A stretch of DNA of 58,533 bases from Methylobacterium sp. (GCF_028290105.1 NZ_JAQGKL010000163.1:1-58533); one strand, 5' to 3'; positions 1-12,545 are shown, numbered from the stretch's first letter. The notes: generated by a model from the sequence alone, not told the origin. Made by a program: numbers and translations.

Positions 1-1
1 G

Positions 2-408
2 TCCCTGCGGCGCTGGCGCCTCGGGGCCGGGGCGGCGGCCGCGCTCGCCGCCGGGCTCGCCCTGTTCATCGCCGCAGGCGCGGTCCGGCCGGAGGGCGGG
101 GACGGGCGCTACCTCGCGGTGGTGAGCAGCGGCGGCGAGGCCCCGGCGCTGATCGTCAGCATCGACACCCGGGCCGGCACCGCGCGGGTGCGGCCTGTGG
201 CGGCCCAGGCCCCGGCGGGGCGCAGCCTCGAACTCTGGTACGTGGGTGCCGGCGAAGCCCCCCGGACCCTCGGCCTCGTCGGCTCCGGCGCGCAGGGCCT
301 GACGCTGCCGGCCCAAACCGACGCGCGGGCGCTCGCCGCCGCCTCCTTCGCGGTCTCGCTCGAGCCGGAGGGCGGCTCGCCGACGGGCAAGCCGACGGGG
401 CCTGTGGT

Positions 409-436
<28 letters not shown>
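2..436 (+). CDS. Anti-sigma factor, RskA-type C-terminal domain (5' truncated)
   Basis: The reading frame is open from the window edge, so only the C-terminal 144 residues are present. It begins with a basic stretch (SLRRWRLG) and one Ala/Leu-rich transmembrane helix (about residues 8-27), then an extracytoplasmic domain with the RskA-like signature SLELWYVGAGEAPRTLGLV and the ending VVYSGKLIRE. In this family the missing N-terminus is a zinc-binding anti-sigma domain that holds an ECF sigma factor at the membrane, so the partner sigma gene is expected just upstream of the window. Its last 28 bp overlap the convergent histidine kinase gene. Family assignment is fairly firm; the sigma partner is inferred. 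Confidence 0.8.
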
Positions 437-3108
<2,672 letters not shown>

Positions 3109-3255
3109 GCGGCACGATGGGCTCCGGACGGCCTTCAGGATCACCCACACGTGTAGCGATCGTCCCGCGCCTACGGGATCACGTGTCCTTGAGTTTCAAC
3201 CCTCGGGGGATTCTTGGATCGCCACGCGCCGGGACCGCACCCCGGGCGGTGACGA

Positions 3256-3286
3256 CCCGCCCCCGGAGCGCGGCTCCGGGGGCGGG
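3256..3286 (-). terminator. Perfect 14-bp GC hairpin after paoC
   Basis: CCCGCCCCCGGAGC, a 3-nt GCG loop, then its exact complement, lying 21 bp beyond the paoC stop codon. There is no T-run on either strand, so it is either a GC-only intrinsic terminator or an RNA-stabilising 3' hairpin. It also sits in the leader of the kinase gene downstream. Confidence 0.6.
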
Positions 3287-3306
3287 CGCGGCGTCGGGAG
3301 GCGGGT

Positions 3307-5538
3307 TCAGCCCAGCAGCTTGTCGAGGGTGATGGGGATGTCGCGCACGCGGATTCCGGTGGCGTGCCAGACCGCGTTGGCGATGGCGCCGGCGGTGCCG
3401 GTGATGCCGAGTTCGCCGACCCCCTTGATGCCCAGCGGGTTCACGTGCGGGTCGTGCTCCTCCACCAGGATCGCCTCCATGGACGGCACGTCGGCGTTCA
3501 CCGGGATGTGGTACTCGGCCAGGTTCCCGTTCATCACCCGGCCCGAGCGCGGATCGAGCACCGCGTGCTCGTGCAGCGCCAGGGACACGCCCCAGATCAT
3601 GCCGCCATAATACTGGCTGCGCACGAGGTGCGGGTTGACGATCCGCCCCGCCGCGAAGGCGCCGACGAGCCGCGTCACCCGGATCTGCCCGAGATCGGGA
3701 TCGACCTTCACCTCCGCGTAGACCGCCCCGTGCGCGTGCATCGCATAAGTCTTTCGCGATGCGGGGTCGCCCTGGCCCTGACCCTTGGCCTCCACGCAAG
3801 CCTTGCCCACGCGGGACAGAATCTCGGAAAACGACTCCGAGCGGGCGGGGTCGTCGCGGCGGGCGAGCCGCCCGTCGGCGGCCGTGACCCCGGCATTGCC
3901 GGCGCCGTAGAGGGGTGAGGCCCGGTCGGCGACGGCGAGGGCCGCGAGTTCGGCGATGGCCGCTTGCGTCGCGTTGTGGACCGCCGTGCCGCTGGTGGCG
4001 GTGCCGGTGGAGCCGCCCGCCAGCCCGCCATTCGGCAGGTTCGAATCGCCGATGCGCAGGTCCACCCGATCGACCGGCAGCCCGAGCCCGTCGGCGCCGA
4101 TCTGGGCCAGCACCGTCCAGGCGCCCTGGCCCATGTCCTGGGCGGCGGTCTCGATCAGCGCCGTGCCGTCGGCCCGGATGGTGGCGCGGGCCTCGCCCTG
4201 CATCATCCCGGCGGGATAGGTGGCGGTGCCGAGGCCCCAGCCCACCAGAAGCCCGTCGGCGTCCCGCATCTGGCGGGGCTGCCTCGGGCGGGAGGCCCAG
4301 CCGAAGCGTGTCGCCCCTTGGGCGTAGCATTCGCGAAGCGCCTTCGACGAGAACGGCCGGTGCGTGATCGGCTCCACCTCGGCGTAGTTGCGCAGGCGGA
4401 TCTCCAGCGGGTCGAGGTCGAGTTCGAGCGCGAGTTCGTCGAGGGCGCTCTCCACCGCGACGCTGCCCGAGGCCTCGCCGGGGGCCCGCATGAAGATCGG
4501 GGTGCCGATATCGGCCCGCGAGACCGCGTGCGTGGTGCTGATCGCGCCCGCCGCGTAGAGGTGGCGCGAGAGGATGCCGGAGGGCTCGACGAAGTCGTCG
4601 TGGCGGCTCGTCAGGGTCAGGGTGTGGTGGTCGAGGGCGGTCAGGGTGCCGTCGCGGGTGGCCCCCAGCTTCAGGGTCTGGCGGGTGGCGGCGCGATGGC
4701 CGACGGGGCCGAACATCTGCTCGCGCCGGGTCACCAGCTTGACCGGCCGGCCGACGAACTTCGCCGCCATGATCCCGAGGATCTGCGGCGCGGCGATGAA
4801 GCCCTTCGAGCCGAAGCCGCCGCCGAGATAGTGGCAGATGACGTGGATGTTCTCCGGCGGGATGCCGAACAGGCCGGCGAGCCGGCCCTTGGCGATCCAG
4901 AGCGCCTGGGTCGGGGTGTGGAGCGTCAGGCGGTCGCCGTCCCACTGCGCCACGCTGGAATGGGGCTCCAGGGCGTTGTGGTACTGCGCCGCCGTGTCGT
5001 AGCTGGCCTCGATGCGCGCCTCGGCCGCCGCCATCCCGGCGGCGACGTCGCCGGAGCCTTCCGAGGTGGGCGAGCCCGCCCCGATGGTCTCGGGCGTGAA
5101 CACCTCGCCGGCCCCGAGGGCGACGCTGACGGGCTCCGCTTCGTAGCGGGGTGCCAGCAGGGCCGCGCCCTCGGTGGCGGCCTCGAGCGTCTGCCCGATC
5201 ACCACCGCGATCGGCTGGTTGGCGTAGCGCACCCCGTCGTTCTGCAGGAGGTCGAGGCGGAAGGCGAAGGGATTGTCCTTCAGGTCCGGGGATTTCGCGA
5301 GCTTCGGGGCGTTGCCGGGCGTCATCACGGCGATCACGCCGGGATGGGCCTCCGCCGCCGCGACGTCGAGATGCGTGACCCGGCCGCGCGCGATGGCGCT
5401 CACCGCCATCACGGCGTGAACCAGGCCCTCGGGCTTGAAATCCGCGCTGTAGCGGGCCGCCCCCGTGACCTTGTCGGGGCCGTCGCGCCGGGTCAGGGGC
5501 TGGCCGATGGAGGCGCCGTGGCGCTGACGCTCAGACAT
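3307..5538 (-). CDS. paoC: Aldehyde oxidoreductase molybdenum-binding subunit (PaoC/YagR-like)
   Basis: A 743-residue xanthine dehydrogenase family large subunit that carries the molybdenum cofactor and oxidises the substrate, probably an aldehyde. It opens with the family start GQPLTRRDGPDKVTGAARYS, and contains cofactor-contact glycine motifs such as GGGFGSKGF and the C-terminal GVGELGITG, whose Glu709 corresponds to the catalytic base of this family. No signal peptide is seen. The start codon overlaps the end of the FAD subunit gene by 8 bp, which indicates translational coupling. The order 2Fe-2S, FAD, Mo matches E. coli paoABC. The exact substrate cannot be read from sequence. Confidence 0.9.
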   Translation of the reverse strand: MSERQRHGASIGQPLTRRDGPDKVTGAARYSADFKPEGLVHAVMAVSAIARGRVTHLDVAAAEAHPGVIAVMTPGNAPKLAKSPDLKDNPFAFRLDLLQNDGVRYANQPIAVVIGQTLEAATEGAALLAPRYEAEPVSVALGAGEVFTPETIGAGSPTSEGSGDVAAGMAAAEARIEASYDTAAQYHNALEPHSSVAQWDGDRLTLHTPTQALWIAKGRLAGLFGIPPENIHVICHYLGGGFGSKGFIAAPQILGIMAAKFVGRPVKLVTRREQMFGPVGHRAATRQTLKLGATRDGTLTALDHHTLTLTSRHDDFVEPSGILSRHLYAAGAISTTHAVSRADIGTPIFMRAPGEASGSVAVESALDELALELDLDPLEIRLRNYAEVEPITHRPFSSKALRECYAQGATRFGWASRPRQPRQMRDADGLLVGWGLGTATYPAGMMQGEARATIRADGTALIETAAQDMGQGAWTVLAQIGADGLGLPVDRVDLRIGDSNLPNGGLAGGSTGTATSGTAVHNATQAAIAELAALAVADRASPLYGAGNAGVTAADGRLARRDDPARSESFSEILSRVGKACVEAKGQGQGDPASRKTYAMHAHGAVYAEVKVDPDLGQIRVTRLVGAFAAGRIVNPHLVRSQYYGGMIWGVSLALHEHAVLDPRSGRVMNGNLAEYHIPVNADVPSMEAILVEEHDPHVNPLGIKGVGELGITGTAGAIANAVWHATGIRVRDIPITLDKLLG

Positions 5539-6625
5539 GGGTCGAGGCTCCGGCGGAAGGGCTGGCGGCGGACTGGGTCGCGGCGAAGGGACTTGCGGCG
5601 AAGGGGCTTGCCGGCAGCGCCGGCACGCGCGCCGGGGTGCCGGCGGCGGAGAGCGTCAGCGCCCGCACGACGATGCGGCGGGCGAGCTCGATCTTGTAGG
5701 CGTTGTCGCCCGAGGGCGTCGCCTCGGCGAGCGCCGCTTGTGCAGCCTGCGCAAAGGTCTCGGGCGTGGGGGCGGCGCCGGCGAGCAGGCTCTCGGCCTC
5801 GCGGGCACGCCAGGGCTTGAGGGCGACGCTGCCGAGCGCGATCCGGGCCTGCGCGATGCGGTTCCCGTCCATCCGCAGGGCTACCGCCGCCGAGACCACC
5901 GCGAAGGCGTAGGAGGTGCGCTCGCGGACCTTGAGGTAGCGGCTGTGGGCGGCAAAGCCGTCCGCCCCGGGGGGGAGCGTCACGGCGACGACGAGTTCGC
6001 CGGGCTCCAGCACGGTCTCGCGCTCCGGATGGTCGCCGGGCAGCCGATGGAACGCCTCGAGGGGCACGCTGCGGGGCCCCCCGGGGCCCTCGATCTCCAC
6101 GACGGCGTCGAGGGCGGCCAGCGGCACGCAGAAATCGGAGGGGTGCGTGGCGATGCAGTGCCGGCTCCAGCCGAGCACCGCGTGGGCCCGGTTGACGCCG
6201 CCGATGGCGTCGCAGCCGGTCCCGGGGGCGCGCTTGTTGCAGGCGCTGGCGGTGTCGGTGAAATACTGGCAGCGGGTCCGCTGCAGCACGTTGCCGGCGG
6301 TGGTGGCGGCGTTGCGGAGCTGGCCCGAGGCGCCCGAGAGCAGGGCCTCGGCGAGGGCCGGGTAGCGCGTCGCGATCGTCGGATCGTGCGCCAGGACCGC
6401 ATTGCGCACCAGCGCGCCGATCCGGGTCGACCCGTCGGATCGGTGCTCGATGCCGGCCAGGCCGGGCAGGCGGGTGATGTCGACGAGCACGTCGGGGCGG
6501 GTGACGCCGCCCTTCATCAGGTCGACGAGGTTGGTGCCGGCGGCGAGATAGGCCGCCCCCGGGCGGGCGGCGGCCGCCAAAGCCTCGGCGACGCTGGCGG
6601 GGCGGACGTAGTCGAAGGCCTTCAT
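5531..6625 (-). CDS. paoB: Aldehyde oxidoreductase FAD subunit with extra 4Fe-4S site (PaoB/YagS-like)
   Basis: A 364-residue FAD-binding subunit of the xanthine dehydrogenase family that passes electrons from the molybdenum and iron-sulfur subunits to an acceptor. The FAD motif is LAAGTNLVDLMKGG. A four-cysteine insertion (Cys119, Cys129, Cys138, Cys157 in RTRCQYF, ACNKR, TGCDA and RHCIATHPSD) is the hallmark that separates PaoB proteins from ordinary family members and ligates a 4Fe-4S cluster. The start at 6625 is chosen because it begins MKAFDYVRPAS, the family N-terminus, and overlaps the 2Fe-2S gene by 4 bp (ATGA). A longer open frame to 6841 only shadows that gene. The C-terminus is a low-complexity Ala/Ser/Pro tail with repeated ASPFAA. 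Confidence 0.9.
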   Translation of the reverse strand: MKAFDYVRPASVAEALAAAARPGAAYLAAGTNLVDLMKGGVTRPDVLVDITRLPGLAGIEHRSDGSTRIGALVRNAVLAHDPTIATRYPALAEALLSGASGQLRNAATTAGNVLQRTRCQYFTDTASACNKRAPGTGCDAIGGVNRAHAVLGWSRHCIATHPSDFCVPLAALDAVVEIEGPGGPRSVPLEAFHRLPGDHPERETVLEPGELVVAVTLPPGADGFAAHSRYLKVRERTSYAFAVVSAAVALRMDGNRIAQARIALGSVALKPWRAREAESLLAGAAPTPETFAQAAQAALAEATPSGDNAYKIELARRIVVRALTLSAAGTPARVPALPASPFAASPFAATQSAASPSAGASTHV

Positions 6626-7155
6626 GCCGCATCCTCCGCGAGCTGGCGGCCGGGCAGCACGTCCGGGGCCGTCATCGCCGCATGGGCCGCGAGCACGGCC
6701 TCCGTGATCCCCGCATAGGCGCCGCAGCGGCAGAGGTTTCCGCTCATGCCCTCGCGCACCCGCTCGGGGTCGCCCCCGGTCTGGCCCTCCTGGATCAGCC
6801 CGACGGCGCTGAGGATCTGGCCCGGGGTGCAGAAGCCGCACTGGAAGCCGTCATGTTCGACGAAGGCGGCCTGGACCGGGTGCAGGGCGTCGCCGCCCGC
6901 CGGGTTCGTTCCGGCCAGCCCCTCGATGGTGGTGATGGACGCCCCGTCGTGGCTCACCGCCAGCGCCAGGCAGGAATTCACCCGCACGCCGTCGACGAGG
7001 ATGGTGCAGGCGCCGCACTGGCCCCGGTCGCAGCCCTTCTTGGCTCCCGTGAGGTCGAGGCGCTCGCGCAGGAGGTCGAGGAGGGTGACCCGCGCATCCT
7101 CCAAAACGAGGCTGCGGGCCGTACCGTTCACCGTCAGCGTGATGGGAAAGCTCAT
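6622..7155 (-). CDS. paoA: Aldehyde oxidoreductase 2Fe-2S subunit (PaoA/YagT-like)
   Basis: A 177-residue small subunit with two 2Fe-2S clusters. The plant-ferredoxin-type site is Cys42, Cys47, Cys50 and Cys62 (GCDRGQCGAC), and the second, alpha-helical site is Cys106, Cys109, Cys142 and Cys144 (QCGFCTPGQ and LCRCGA). E. coli PaoA carries a Tat signal that exports the whole complex; this protein starts directly at the ferredoxin fold (MSFPITLTVNG), so the complex is probably cytoplasmic here. A GGTGGAGA ribosome site lies about 10 nt before the ATG. First gene of the three-gene set, 76 bp after the DUF305 gene on the same strand. Confidence 0.9.
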   Translation of the reverse strand: MSFPITLTVNGTARSLVLEDARVTLLDLLRERLDLTGAKKGCDRGQCGACTILVDGVRVNSCLALAVSHDGASITTIEGLAGTNPAGGDALHPVQAAFVEHDGFQCGFCTPGQILSAVGLIQEGQTGGDPERVREGMSGNLCRCGAYAGITEAVLAAHAAMTAPDVLPGRQLAEDAA

Positions 7156-7181
7156 GCCGGGGATGTCTCCACCTTGGCCTG

Positions 7182-7198
7182 TCTGGAACCGGTCCAGA
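7182..7198. promoter_or_regulatory. Inverted repeat in the paoA leader
   Basis: TCTGGA, ACCGG, TCCAGA forms a perfect 6-bp inverted repeat with a 5-nt spacer, 27 bp before the paoA start codon. It could be a regulator-binding site for paoABC or a small mRNA hairpin. Function is inferred from position only. Confidence 0.35.
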
Positions 7199-7231
7199 TA
7201 GAACCGCCGTGCTTCCCGACCAGGGGGCGCG

Positions 7232-7651
7232 TCAGCGCGCGGGCGCGGCCTTCGCGTCCGCCTCCTTGCGCTTCAGGATGGCCTGAAGCCGCCCGATCTC
7301 GGCCTCCTGCGCCTTGACGATGCCCTCGGCGAGCGCGCGCACCTCCGGGTCCTTCGAGTATTGCAGGGCGACCCGGGCCATGGCGACGGCGCCCGCGTGG
7401 TGCGGGATCATGCCGGCGGCGAAATCCCGGTCGACGTCGCCGGAATAGCGGATCTCCATGTCGCCGTGCATGCGCATGGCGGCCTCCTCGAACGCCCTGG
7501 TGGAGGGTGAGGCGGCGGGCGTCGCGGCGTGCGTGTGGCCCGGGGTGCCGTGACCATGGTCGTGGCCGGCAGGATGGTCCTCCGCCGCCCGGGTCGTACC
7601 CGTGAGCGCCAGGAGGGCGAGGGCGGCGAGGAGGCGGGGTGCGGTCTTCAT
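7232..7651 (-). CDS. DUF305 family His-rich secreted protein
   Basis: A 139-residue protein with a Sec signal peptide (about 1-22, ending TTRAAED), then a His/Gly-rich stretch ([16 protein letters not shown]) and a DUF305 domain with the core [22 protein letters not shown]305 proteins such as CopM are periplasmic and often bind copper; the conserved Met/His helices and the His-rich linker here fit metal binding. It sits 25 bp downstream of a heavy-metal RND pump gene on the same strand, so it is probably the last metal-handling gene of that operon. Metal identity is not visible. Confidence 0.85.
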   Translation of the reverse strand: MKTAPRLLAALALLALTGTTRAAEDHPAGHDHGHGTPGHTHAATPAASPSTRAFEEAAMRMHGDMEIRYSGDVDRDFAAGMIPHHAGAVAMARVALQYSKDPEVRALAEGIVKAQEAEIGRLQAILKRKEADAKAAPAR

Positions 7652-7676
7652 GGGGTGTCTCCGTGGGACGAGGGGT

Positions 7677-10600
7677 TCAGAACAGGGCGGGGGCGGGGGC
7701 CGCCGCGTGGGCTTGGGGCGCCTGCGCCGCCTGGAGGCGCGCGAAGGCGCCCCTGCCGAAGCGCAGGACGAGGACGGGGGTGAGCGCGGCGTCCAGCAGG
7801 GTGGCGCTGAACAGCCCGCCGAAGATCGTCACGGCCACAGGGTGGAGGATCTCCTTGCCGGGCGCGGTGCCGTCGACCAGCAGCGGCACCAGGGCGATGC
7901 CGGCGGCCAGCGCCGTCATCAGCACCGGGACCAGCCGCTCGTTGCTCGCCCGCAGCACCAGGGCCGGCCCGAAGGGCAGGCCCTCGGCAAGCCCGAGGTT
8001 GAGGATGTGGCTGATCTTCAGGATGCCGTTGCGGGCGACGATGCCGGTGAGCGTCACGAAGCCGATCATCGAGGCCACCGAGAGCGGCAGACCCGCGACG
8101 AAGAGCGCCGCGACGCTGCCGATCAGCGCCAGCGGCACGTTGCCCATGACGATGAGCGCCAGCACCCCGGAGCGGTAGCGGCTGGCCAGCAGCGCGAAGA
8201 CCAGGGCCAGCGAGACGAGGCTGAGGAGCCCGATGGTGCGGGTCGCCTCCCCTTGCGCCTGGAACGCGCCCTCCAGATTCGCCGTGATGCCCTGGGGCAG
8301 GGTGGTCCGCGCGAGCGTCGCCGCGATGGCCGCGGCCACGGCGGCGCCGTCGGCGCCGGCCTGGGTGTTGGCCTGGACGACCAATCTGCGCCGCCCGTTC
8401 TCGCGCAGGATCTGGTTGGGGCCGTCGCGCTCGGCGATGTCGGCGAGCGCGTGGGCGGGCACCCAGCCGGTGGGCGTCTCGATCAGGAGTTCGCGCAACG
8501 CGGCCACCGAGCGCCCGGATTCGGGCAGGCGCAGGGTGACGTCGTAGCGGCGCAGGCCGTCGACGAGGGTCGAGACCACGCGCCCGTTGGCCAGCCGGCT
8601 CACCGCCTCGACCACGGCGCCGGGACTGATGCCGTAGAGGGCGGCGCGCCCCGAATCGACCCGGACTTCGAGCTGCGGGATGCGGACCTGCTTCTCGATG
8701 GCGAGGTCCGCGATGCCCGGAATCGTCTCGAAGGCGGTCTTCAGGGCGTCCGCCGTGCGGCGCAGGCCGTCGAGGTCCTCGCCGAAGAGCTTGAGGGCGA
8801 TCTCGGCGCGCACCCCCGACAGCATGTGGTCGAGGCGGTGCGAGATCGGCTGGCCGATATTGACCGAGACCGGCAGCACCCCGAGCCGGGCCCGAAGATC
8901 CGCCACGATGGCCTCGCGCGGGCGGCCCGTGGGCTTCATGCCGATCTCGAGGTCGGTGGAATGCACCCCCTCGGCATGCTCGTCGAGTTCGGCCCGGCCC
9001 GTGCGGCGCCCGACCCTGTCCACCTCCGGGATGTCGAGGACGAGCCCCTCCGCGATGGCGCCGATCCGGCTCGATTCGGCGAGCGAGATGCCAGGGCTGA
9101 AGGCGAGGTTGACGGTGAACGAGCCCTCGTTGAAGGCCGGCAGGAAGGCGCGCGGCAGCGCGGTGGCGGCGAAGGCCGCCGCCCCGACGCCGATCACGGC
9201 CGCCGCCATCACGAAGCGCTGGTGGCCGAACGCGAAGGCCACGAGGCGGGTGTTGCCGGCCTTCAGCGCACCGATCAGCCGCCCCTCCGGCGCCTCCAGG
9301 CCCTTCAGGCCGGGGAGCAGCCAGGAGGCCAGCGCCGGGGTCAGGGTGAGGGACACGAGAAGGCTCGACAGGATCGCGATGATGTAGGCCTGGCCGAGGG
9401 GCGCGAAGAGCCGCCCCTCGATGCCGGAGAGCGCGAAGAGCGGCACGAAGACGAGGCAGATGATCACGGTGGCGTAGACGATGCCGGAGCGGACCTCGTT
9501 GGAGGCCGCCACGATCACCGCGAAGGACGAGCGCGGCGCGCCGTCCTGGCGGTTCTCGCGCAGGCGCCGCAGGATGTTCTCCACGTCCACCACCGCGTCG
9601 TCCACGAGTTCGCCGATGGCGATGGCGAGCCCGCCGAGCGTCATCGTGTTGATGGACAAGCCCAGCGCGGAGAAGATCGCCGCCGTGGCGAGGATCGAGA
9701 CGGGGATCGCGGTGAGCGAGATCAGGGTGGTGCGCGCGTTCATCAGGAAGGCGAACAGCACCAAAGCCACCACGGCGACCGCCTCCAGCAGCACCGTCAC
9801 CACGTTGCGCAGGGAGGTCTCGATGAAGTCCGCCTGCCGGAACAGGATTTTTTCGGCTGCAATGCCGGAGGGTAGGCTGGGGGCGAGGTCGGCCAGCGCC
9901 GCCTCGACGGTCTTCGTGAGCCGCACGGTGTCGATGCCGGGCTGCTTCTCCACCGAGACGATGACGGCGGGTCTGCCCATGTAGCCGCCGTCCCCGCGCC
10001 GGGGCCGGGGCGCGAAATCCACCTCCGCCACCTGGCGCAGGTAGACCGGCCCGCCCGGCGTCCCCACCACGAGGTTGCGCAGGTCGTCGAGGTCGATGGT
10101 CCGGCCGATGGCGCGGATCAGCACCTCGCGGGCGCCCGCATCGGTGAAGCCGCCGCCCGCATTGGTGCCGAAGCCCTCCAGCGCCTGGGTCATCGCCGCA
10201 TGGGTCACGCCCAGCGCCCGCATGGCGGCGGGGTTCGGGGCGACGCGGAACTGGCGCACCTCGCCCCCGATGGGGATCACCTGCGCGACGCCGGGAATCG
10301 CCAGCAGGCGCGGGCGGATGGTGAAGTCGGCCGCCTCGCGCATCTGCATCGGGGTCGCGGTCTCGGATGTGACCGCCACCAGCAGGATGCCGCCCATGAT
10401 GGACGAGACCGGCCCCATCTGGGGCATCACGTTGGCGGGCAGTTCCGTGCGGGCCAGCGCCAGACGCTCGGCCACGAACTGGCGGGCCCGGTAGAGGTCG
10501 GCCTCCCAGGCGAATTCCACGGTGACGATGGACAGGCCGATGCCGGAGACCGAGCGCACCCGGGTGACGCCGGGCAGGCCGTTCATCCGGGTCTCGATCG

Positions 10601-10802
10601 GGTAGGTGACGCGCTGCTCCACCTCAGGGGGGGCGAGCCCCTCGGCTTCCGTCATCACCGTGACGGTGGGGCGGTTGAGGTCGGGCAGCACGTCGACGGG
10701 CAGGCGCGCGAGGGCGAGGAGCCCGGTGAGCACCAGGGCGGCGGCGAGCGCCACCACGAGCAGGCGGTTGCGCAGGGACTGCGCGACGATGGTCTCGAAC
10801 AT
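7677..10802 (-). CDS. Heavy-metal efflux RND pump, inner-membrane subunit (CusA/CzcA family)
   Basis: A 1041-residue RND permease of the heavy-metal efflux group, which drives metal cations out of the periplasm or cytoplasm using the proton gradient. Twelve transmembrane segments are apparent, with two large periplasmic loops. The TM4 proton-relay motif is [15 protein letters not shown] (Asp401, Asp402, Glu408), which has a second Asp where CusA has Ala and CzcA has Gly. The N-terminus ([17 protein letters not shown]) and [15 protein letters not shown] are typical. It follows its adaptor gene by 12 bp. No outer-membrane channel gene is nearby. The ion cannot be assigned from sequence alone; the flanking His-rich and Cys-rich proteins suggest a soft metal such as copper. 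Confidence 0.88.
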   Translation of the reverse strand: MFETIVAQSLRNRLLVVALAAALVLTGLLALARLPVDVLPDLNRPTVTVMTEAEGLAPPEVEQRVTYPIETRMNGLPGVTRVRSVSGIGLSIVTVEFAWEADLYRARQFVAERLALARTELPANVMPQMGPVSSIMGGILLVAVTSETATPMQMREAADFTIRPRLLAIPGVAQVIPIGGEVRQFRVAPNPAAMRALGVTHAAMTQALEGFGTNAGGGFTDAGAREVLIRAIGRTIDLDDLRNLVVGTPGGPVYLRQVAEVDFAPRPRRGDGGYMGRPAVIVSVEKQPGIDTVRLTKTVEAALADLAPSLPSGIAAEKILFRQADFIETSLRNVVTVLLEAVAVVALVLFAFLMNARTTLISLTAIPVSILATAAIFSALGLSINTMTLGGLAIAIGELVDDAVVDVENILRRLRENRQDGAPRSSFAVIVAASNEVRSGIVYATVIICLVFVPLFALSGIEGRLFAPLGQAYIIAILSSLLVSLTLTPALASWLLPGLKGLEAPEGRLIGALKAGNTRLVAFAFGHQRFVMAAAVIGVGAAAFAATALPRAFLPAFNEGSFTVNLAFSPGISLAESSRIGAIAEGLVLDIPEVDRVGRRTGRAELDEHAEGVHSTDLEIGMKPTGRPREAIVADLRARLGVLPVSVNIGQPISHRLDHMLSGVRAEIALKLFGEDLDGLRRTADALKTAFETIPGIADLAIEKQVRIPQLEVRVDSGRAALYGISPGAVVEAVSRLANGRVVSTLVDGLRRYDVTLRLPESGRSVAALRELLIETPTGWVPAHALADIAERDGPNQILRENGRRRLVVQANTQAGADGAAVAAAIAATLARTTLPQGITANLEGAFQAQGEATRTIGLLSLVSLALVFALLASRYRSGVLALIVMGNVPLALIGSVAALFVAGLPLSVASMIGFVTLTGIVARNGILKISHILNLGLAEGLPFGPALVLRASNERLVPVLMTALAAGIALVPLLVDGTAPGKEILHPVAVTIFGGLFSATLLDAALTPVLVLRFGRGAFARLQAAQAPQAHAAAPAPALF

Positions 10803-10814
10803 CGTGCGGTTCCC

Positions 10815-12545
10815 CTAGCGGATCTGGTCGAGGAGTTCGGCGCCTTGGGTCACGACGCGGCGCCCGGCCGCGATCCCGTCCTCCACCAGCATCCGGTCGG
10901 CATCGAGCGGCGCCACCCGCACGGGGCGGCCCTGGAAGCGCTCGGCGCTGACATGCTCGTAGACGAGGCTGCCACCCTCCGCCCGGACGACCCCGGAGCG
11001 CGCCAGCGGCAGCCCGTCGCGGGGCACGCCCACGGGGGCCAGCACGGTGACGAACTGGCCCAGACGCAGGGCCTTCGTGTCGCCTTCGATCGCGAACTGG
11101 ACCGGGACCGCCTGGTTGCGGTCGGCGAGCCCCGTGCCGCGATAGGCGAGGGTGAGGGTGCCGCCGTCGCCGAGCCGCGCGGTGGCGGTGCTGCCCTCGG
11201 CCAGGGCCTCGAAGCTCAAGGCCTCCACCCAGAGCCTGGCCGGATCGATGATGCGGTAGACCACGGTGCCGGGGGCCGCCATGGCGCCCGCCACCGCGTT
11301 GGATTCGGCGATGACGCCGTCCACCGGGGCGACCAGGGCTTCCGGCTCGCGCCGGATGGCGTCGAGGGCGGCGCGGCGGTCCCGCAATCCGCCGAGTTCC
11401 GAGCGGGCGTCGTCGAGCTGGGTCTGCGCCACCGCGCCCGTGGTGGAGAGGCGCTCGAAGCGGCCGACCCGGCGCTCCAGGATGGCGATCTGCTGGTCGA
11501 GTTCGCCCTGGCGCTGGCGCATGTCGGAGACGTCCACCGCCTGGACCGGCGGGGTCACGCGGGCGAGCACGTCGCCGCGCTTCACCCGCGTGCCGAGGCG
11601 GGGAAACCCGGCCTCCGGCGGCGAGAGGCGCCCGCCGACGGAGGATTGCACCACGCCGCTGGCATTGGGGTCGGCGATGATCCGCCCCGGCAGTTCGGCG
11701 CTGCGGGTCACGGTCTCGCGCGCGGTGAGGCCGGTGCGCAGTGCCAGCAGGCGCTGCAGGGATTTCGGCACGAAGACCGAGCCGTCGGGCAGGCGCCGGG
11801 CCCGCTCCATGAGGGTGCCGGCGGTGAGCGCCGCGGGGGTGGGGGACGCCGCCTCGGGGCCTTCGGCATGACCCTCATGCGCCAGGGCCGCGCCGCCGAG
11901 GACCAGCGTCGCGCCGAGGGCGAGCAGGACCGCGAGGGCCTGGGCCGAGCGACGCCGGCGCGCCAGGGCGAAGACGCCGAGCCCCATCAGGAAGCCCCCC
12001 GCCGCGAGGACGGCCGGGTTCTGGTGGGCGAGGCGGTCGGCCAGAGCATTGGCGGCGGCAGTGGGGCCGGTGGCCGCCGGCTTGGTGGCGACGGCCTCGG
12101 CGGGGGCCGGCAGGTCGAGGTCGAGGTTGAGGATATCGGTGCGGCCCTCCGCCGAGACGCCGATCACGAGGTCGTGGTGGTCGCTCGCGGAGAGCCAGGG
12201 GGCCGTCAGGCGGTAGGTGCCCGGCGCCGTCTCGGCGGCCTTGCGCCGGCCCTCCGGGGTCATCACGGCGACGGACGCGCCCGTGATCGGCGCATTGGTG
12301 ACGAAGGCGTCGAGGGTGAGCACGAGGTCGCCGCCCTGTGCCAGCGCCACGAGTTCGAAGCGCTCGGAGACCGCCTCCGCGCGGGGCGCGGTCGCGGCCG
12401 GGACGGGGGGCGCCTCCGCCCCGTGGTCATGGCCCTCGTGGGCGAGGGCCGCCCCCGGGAAGACCGGGACGGCGAGGGGGGATGGGAGCGCGAGGGCGCA
12501 ACCGAAGGCGAGCGCGCGCAGGGCGGCCGCGAGGGAACGAGGCAT
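10815..12545 (-). CDS. Heavy-metal RND efflux adaptor (CusB-like) with extra N-terminal half
   Basis: A 576-residue periplasmic adaptor. The C-terminal part (about 240-576) is a normal membrane-fusion protein: lipoyl-like halves around VVQSSVGGRLSPPEAGFPRLG and ALVAPVDGVIAES, separated by a coiled-coil hairpin (about 335-400). The N-terminal part is unusual: signal peptide, AHEGHDHG at 35-42, a small beta domain (about 60-150), then two transmembrane helices (about 177-195 and 203-222) followed by a second AHEGH at 222-226. The second helix plus AHEGH resembles a second export signal, so the gene may be a fusion of a secreted metal-binding protein and an adaptor. It lies between a Cys-rich protein gene and the RND gene. 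Confidence 0.85.
   Translation of the reverse strand: MPRSLAAALRALAFGCALALPSPLAVPVFPGAALAHEGHDHGAEAPPVPAATAPRAEAVSERFELVALAQGGDLVLTLDAFVTNAPITGASVAVMTPEGRRKAAETAPGTYRLTAPWLSASDHHDLVIGVSAEGRTDILNLDLDLPAPAEAVATKPAATGPTAAANALADRLAHQNPAVLAAGGFLMGLGVFALARRRRSAQALAVLLALGATLVLGGAALAHEGHAEGPEAASPTPAALTAGTLMERARRLPDGSVFVPKSLQRLLALRTGLTARETVTRSAELPGRIIADPNASGVVQSSVGGRLSPPEAGFPRLGTRVKRGDVLARVTPPVQAVDVSDMRQRQGELDQQIAILERRVGRFERLSTTGAVAQTQLDDARSELGGLRDRRAALDAIRREPEALVAPVDGVIAESNAVAGAMAAPGTVVYRIIDPARLWVEALSFEALAEGSTATARLGDGGTLTLAYRGTGLADRNQAVPVQFAIEGDTKALRLGQFVTVLAPVGVPRDGLPLARSGVVRAEGGSLVYEHVSAERFQGRPVRVAPLDADRMLVEDGIAAGRRVVTQGAELLDQIR

Noticed and set aside
4036-4052. GGTTCGAATC, resembling a tRNA T-arm
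   Set aside because: It is inside paoC and no acceptor or anticodon arm can be placed around it.
7602-9875. Long plus-strand open frame opposite the RND pump
   Set aside because: Antisense of the pump gene; composed of Arg, Gly, Asp and His repeats typical of shadow frames.
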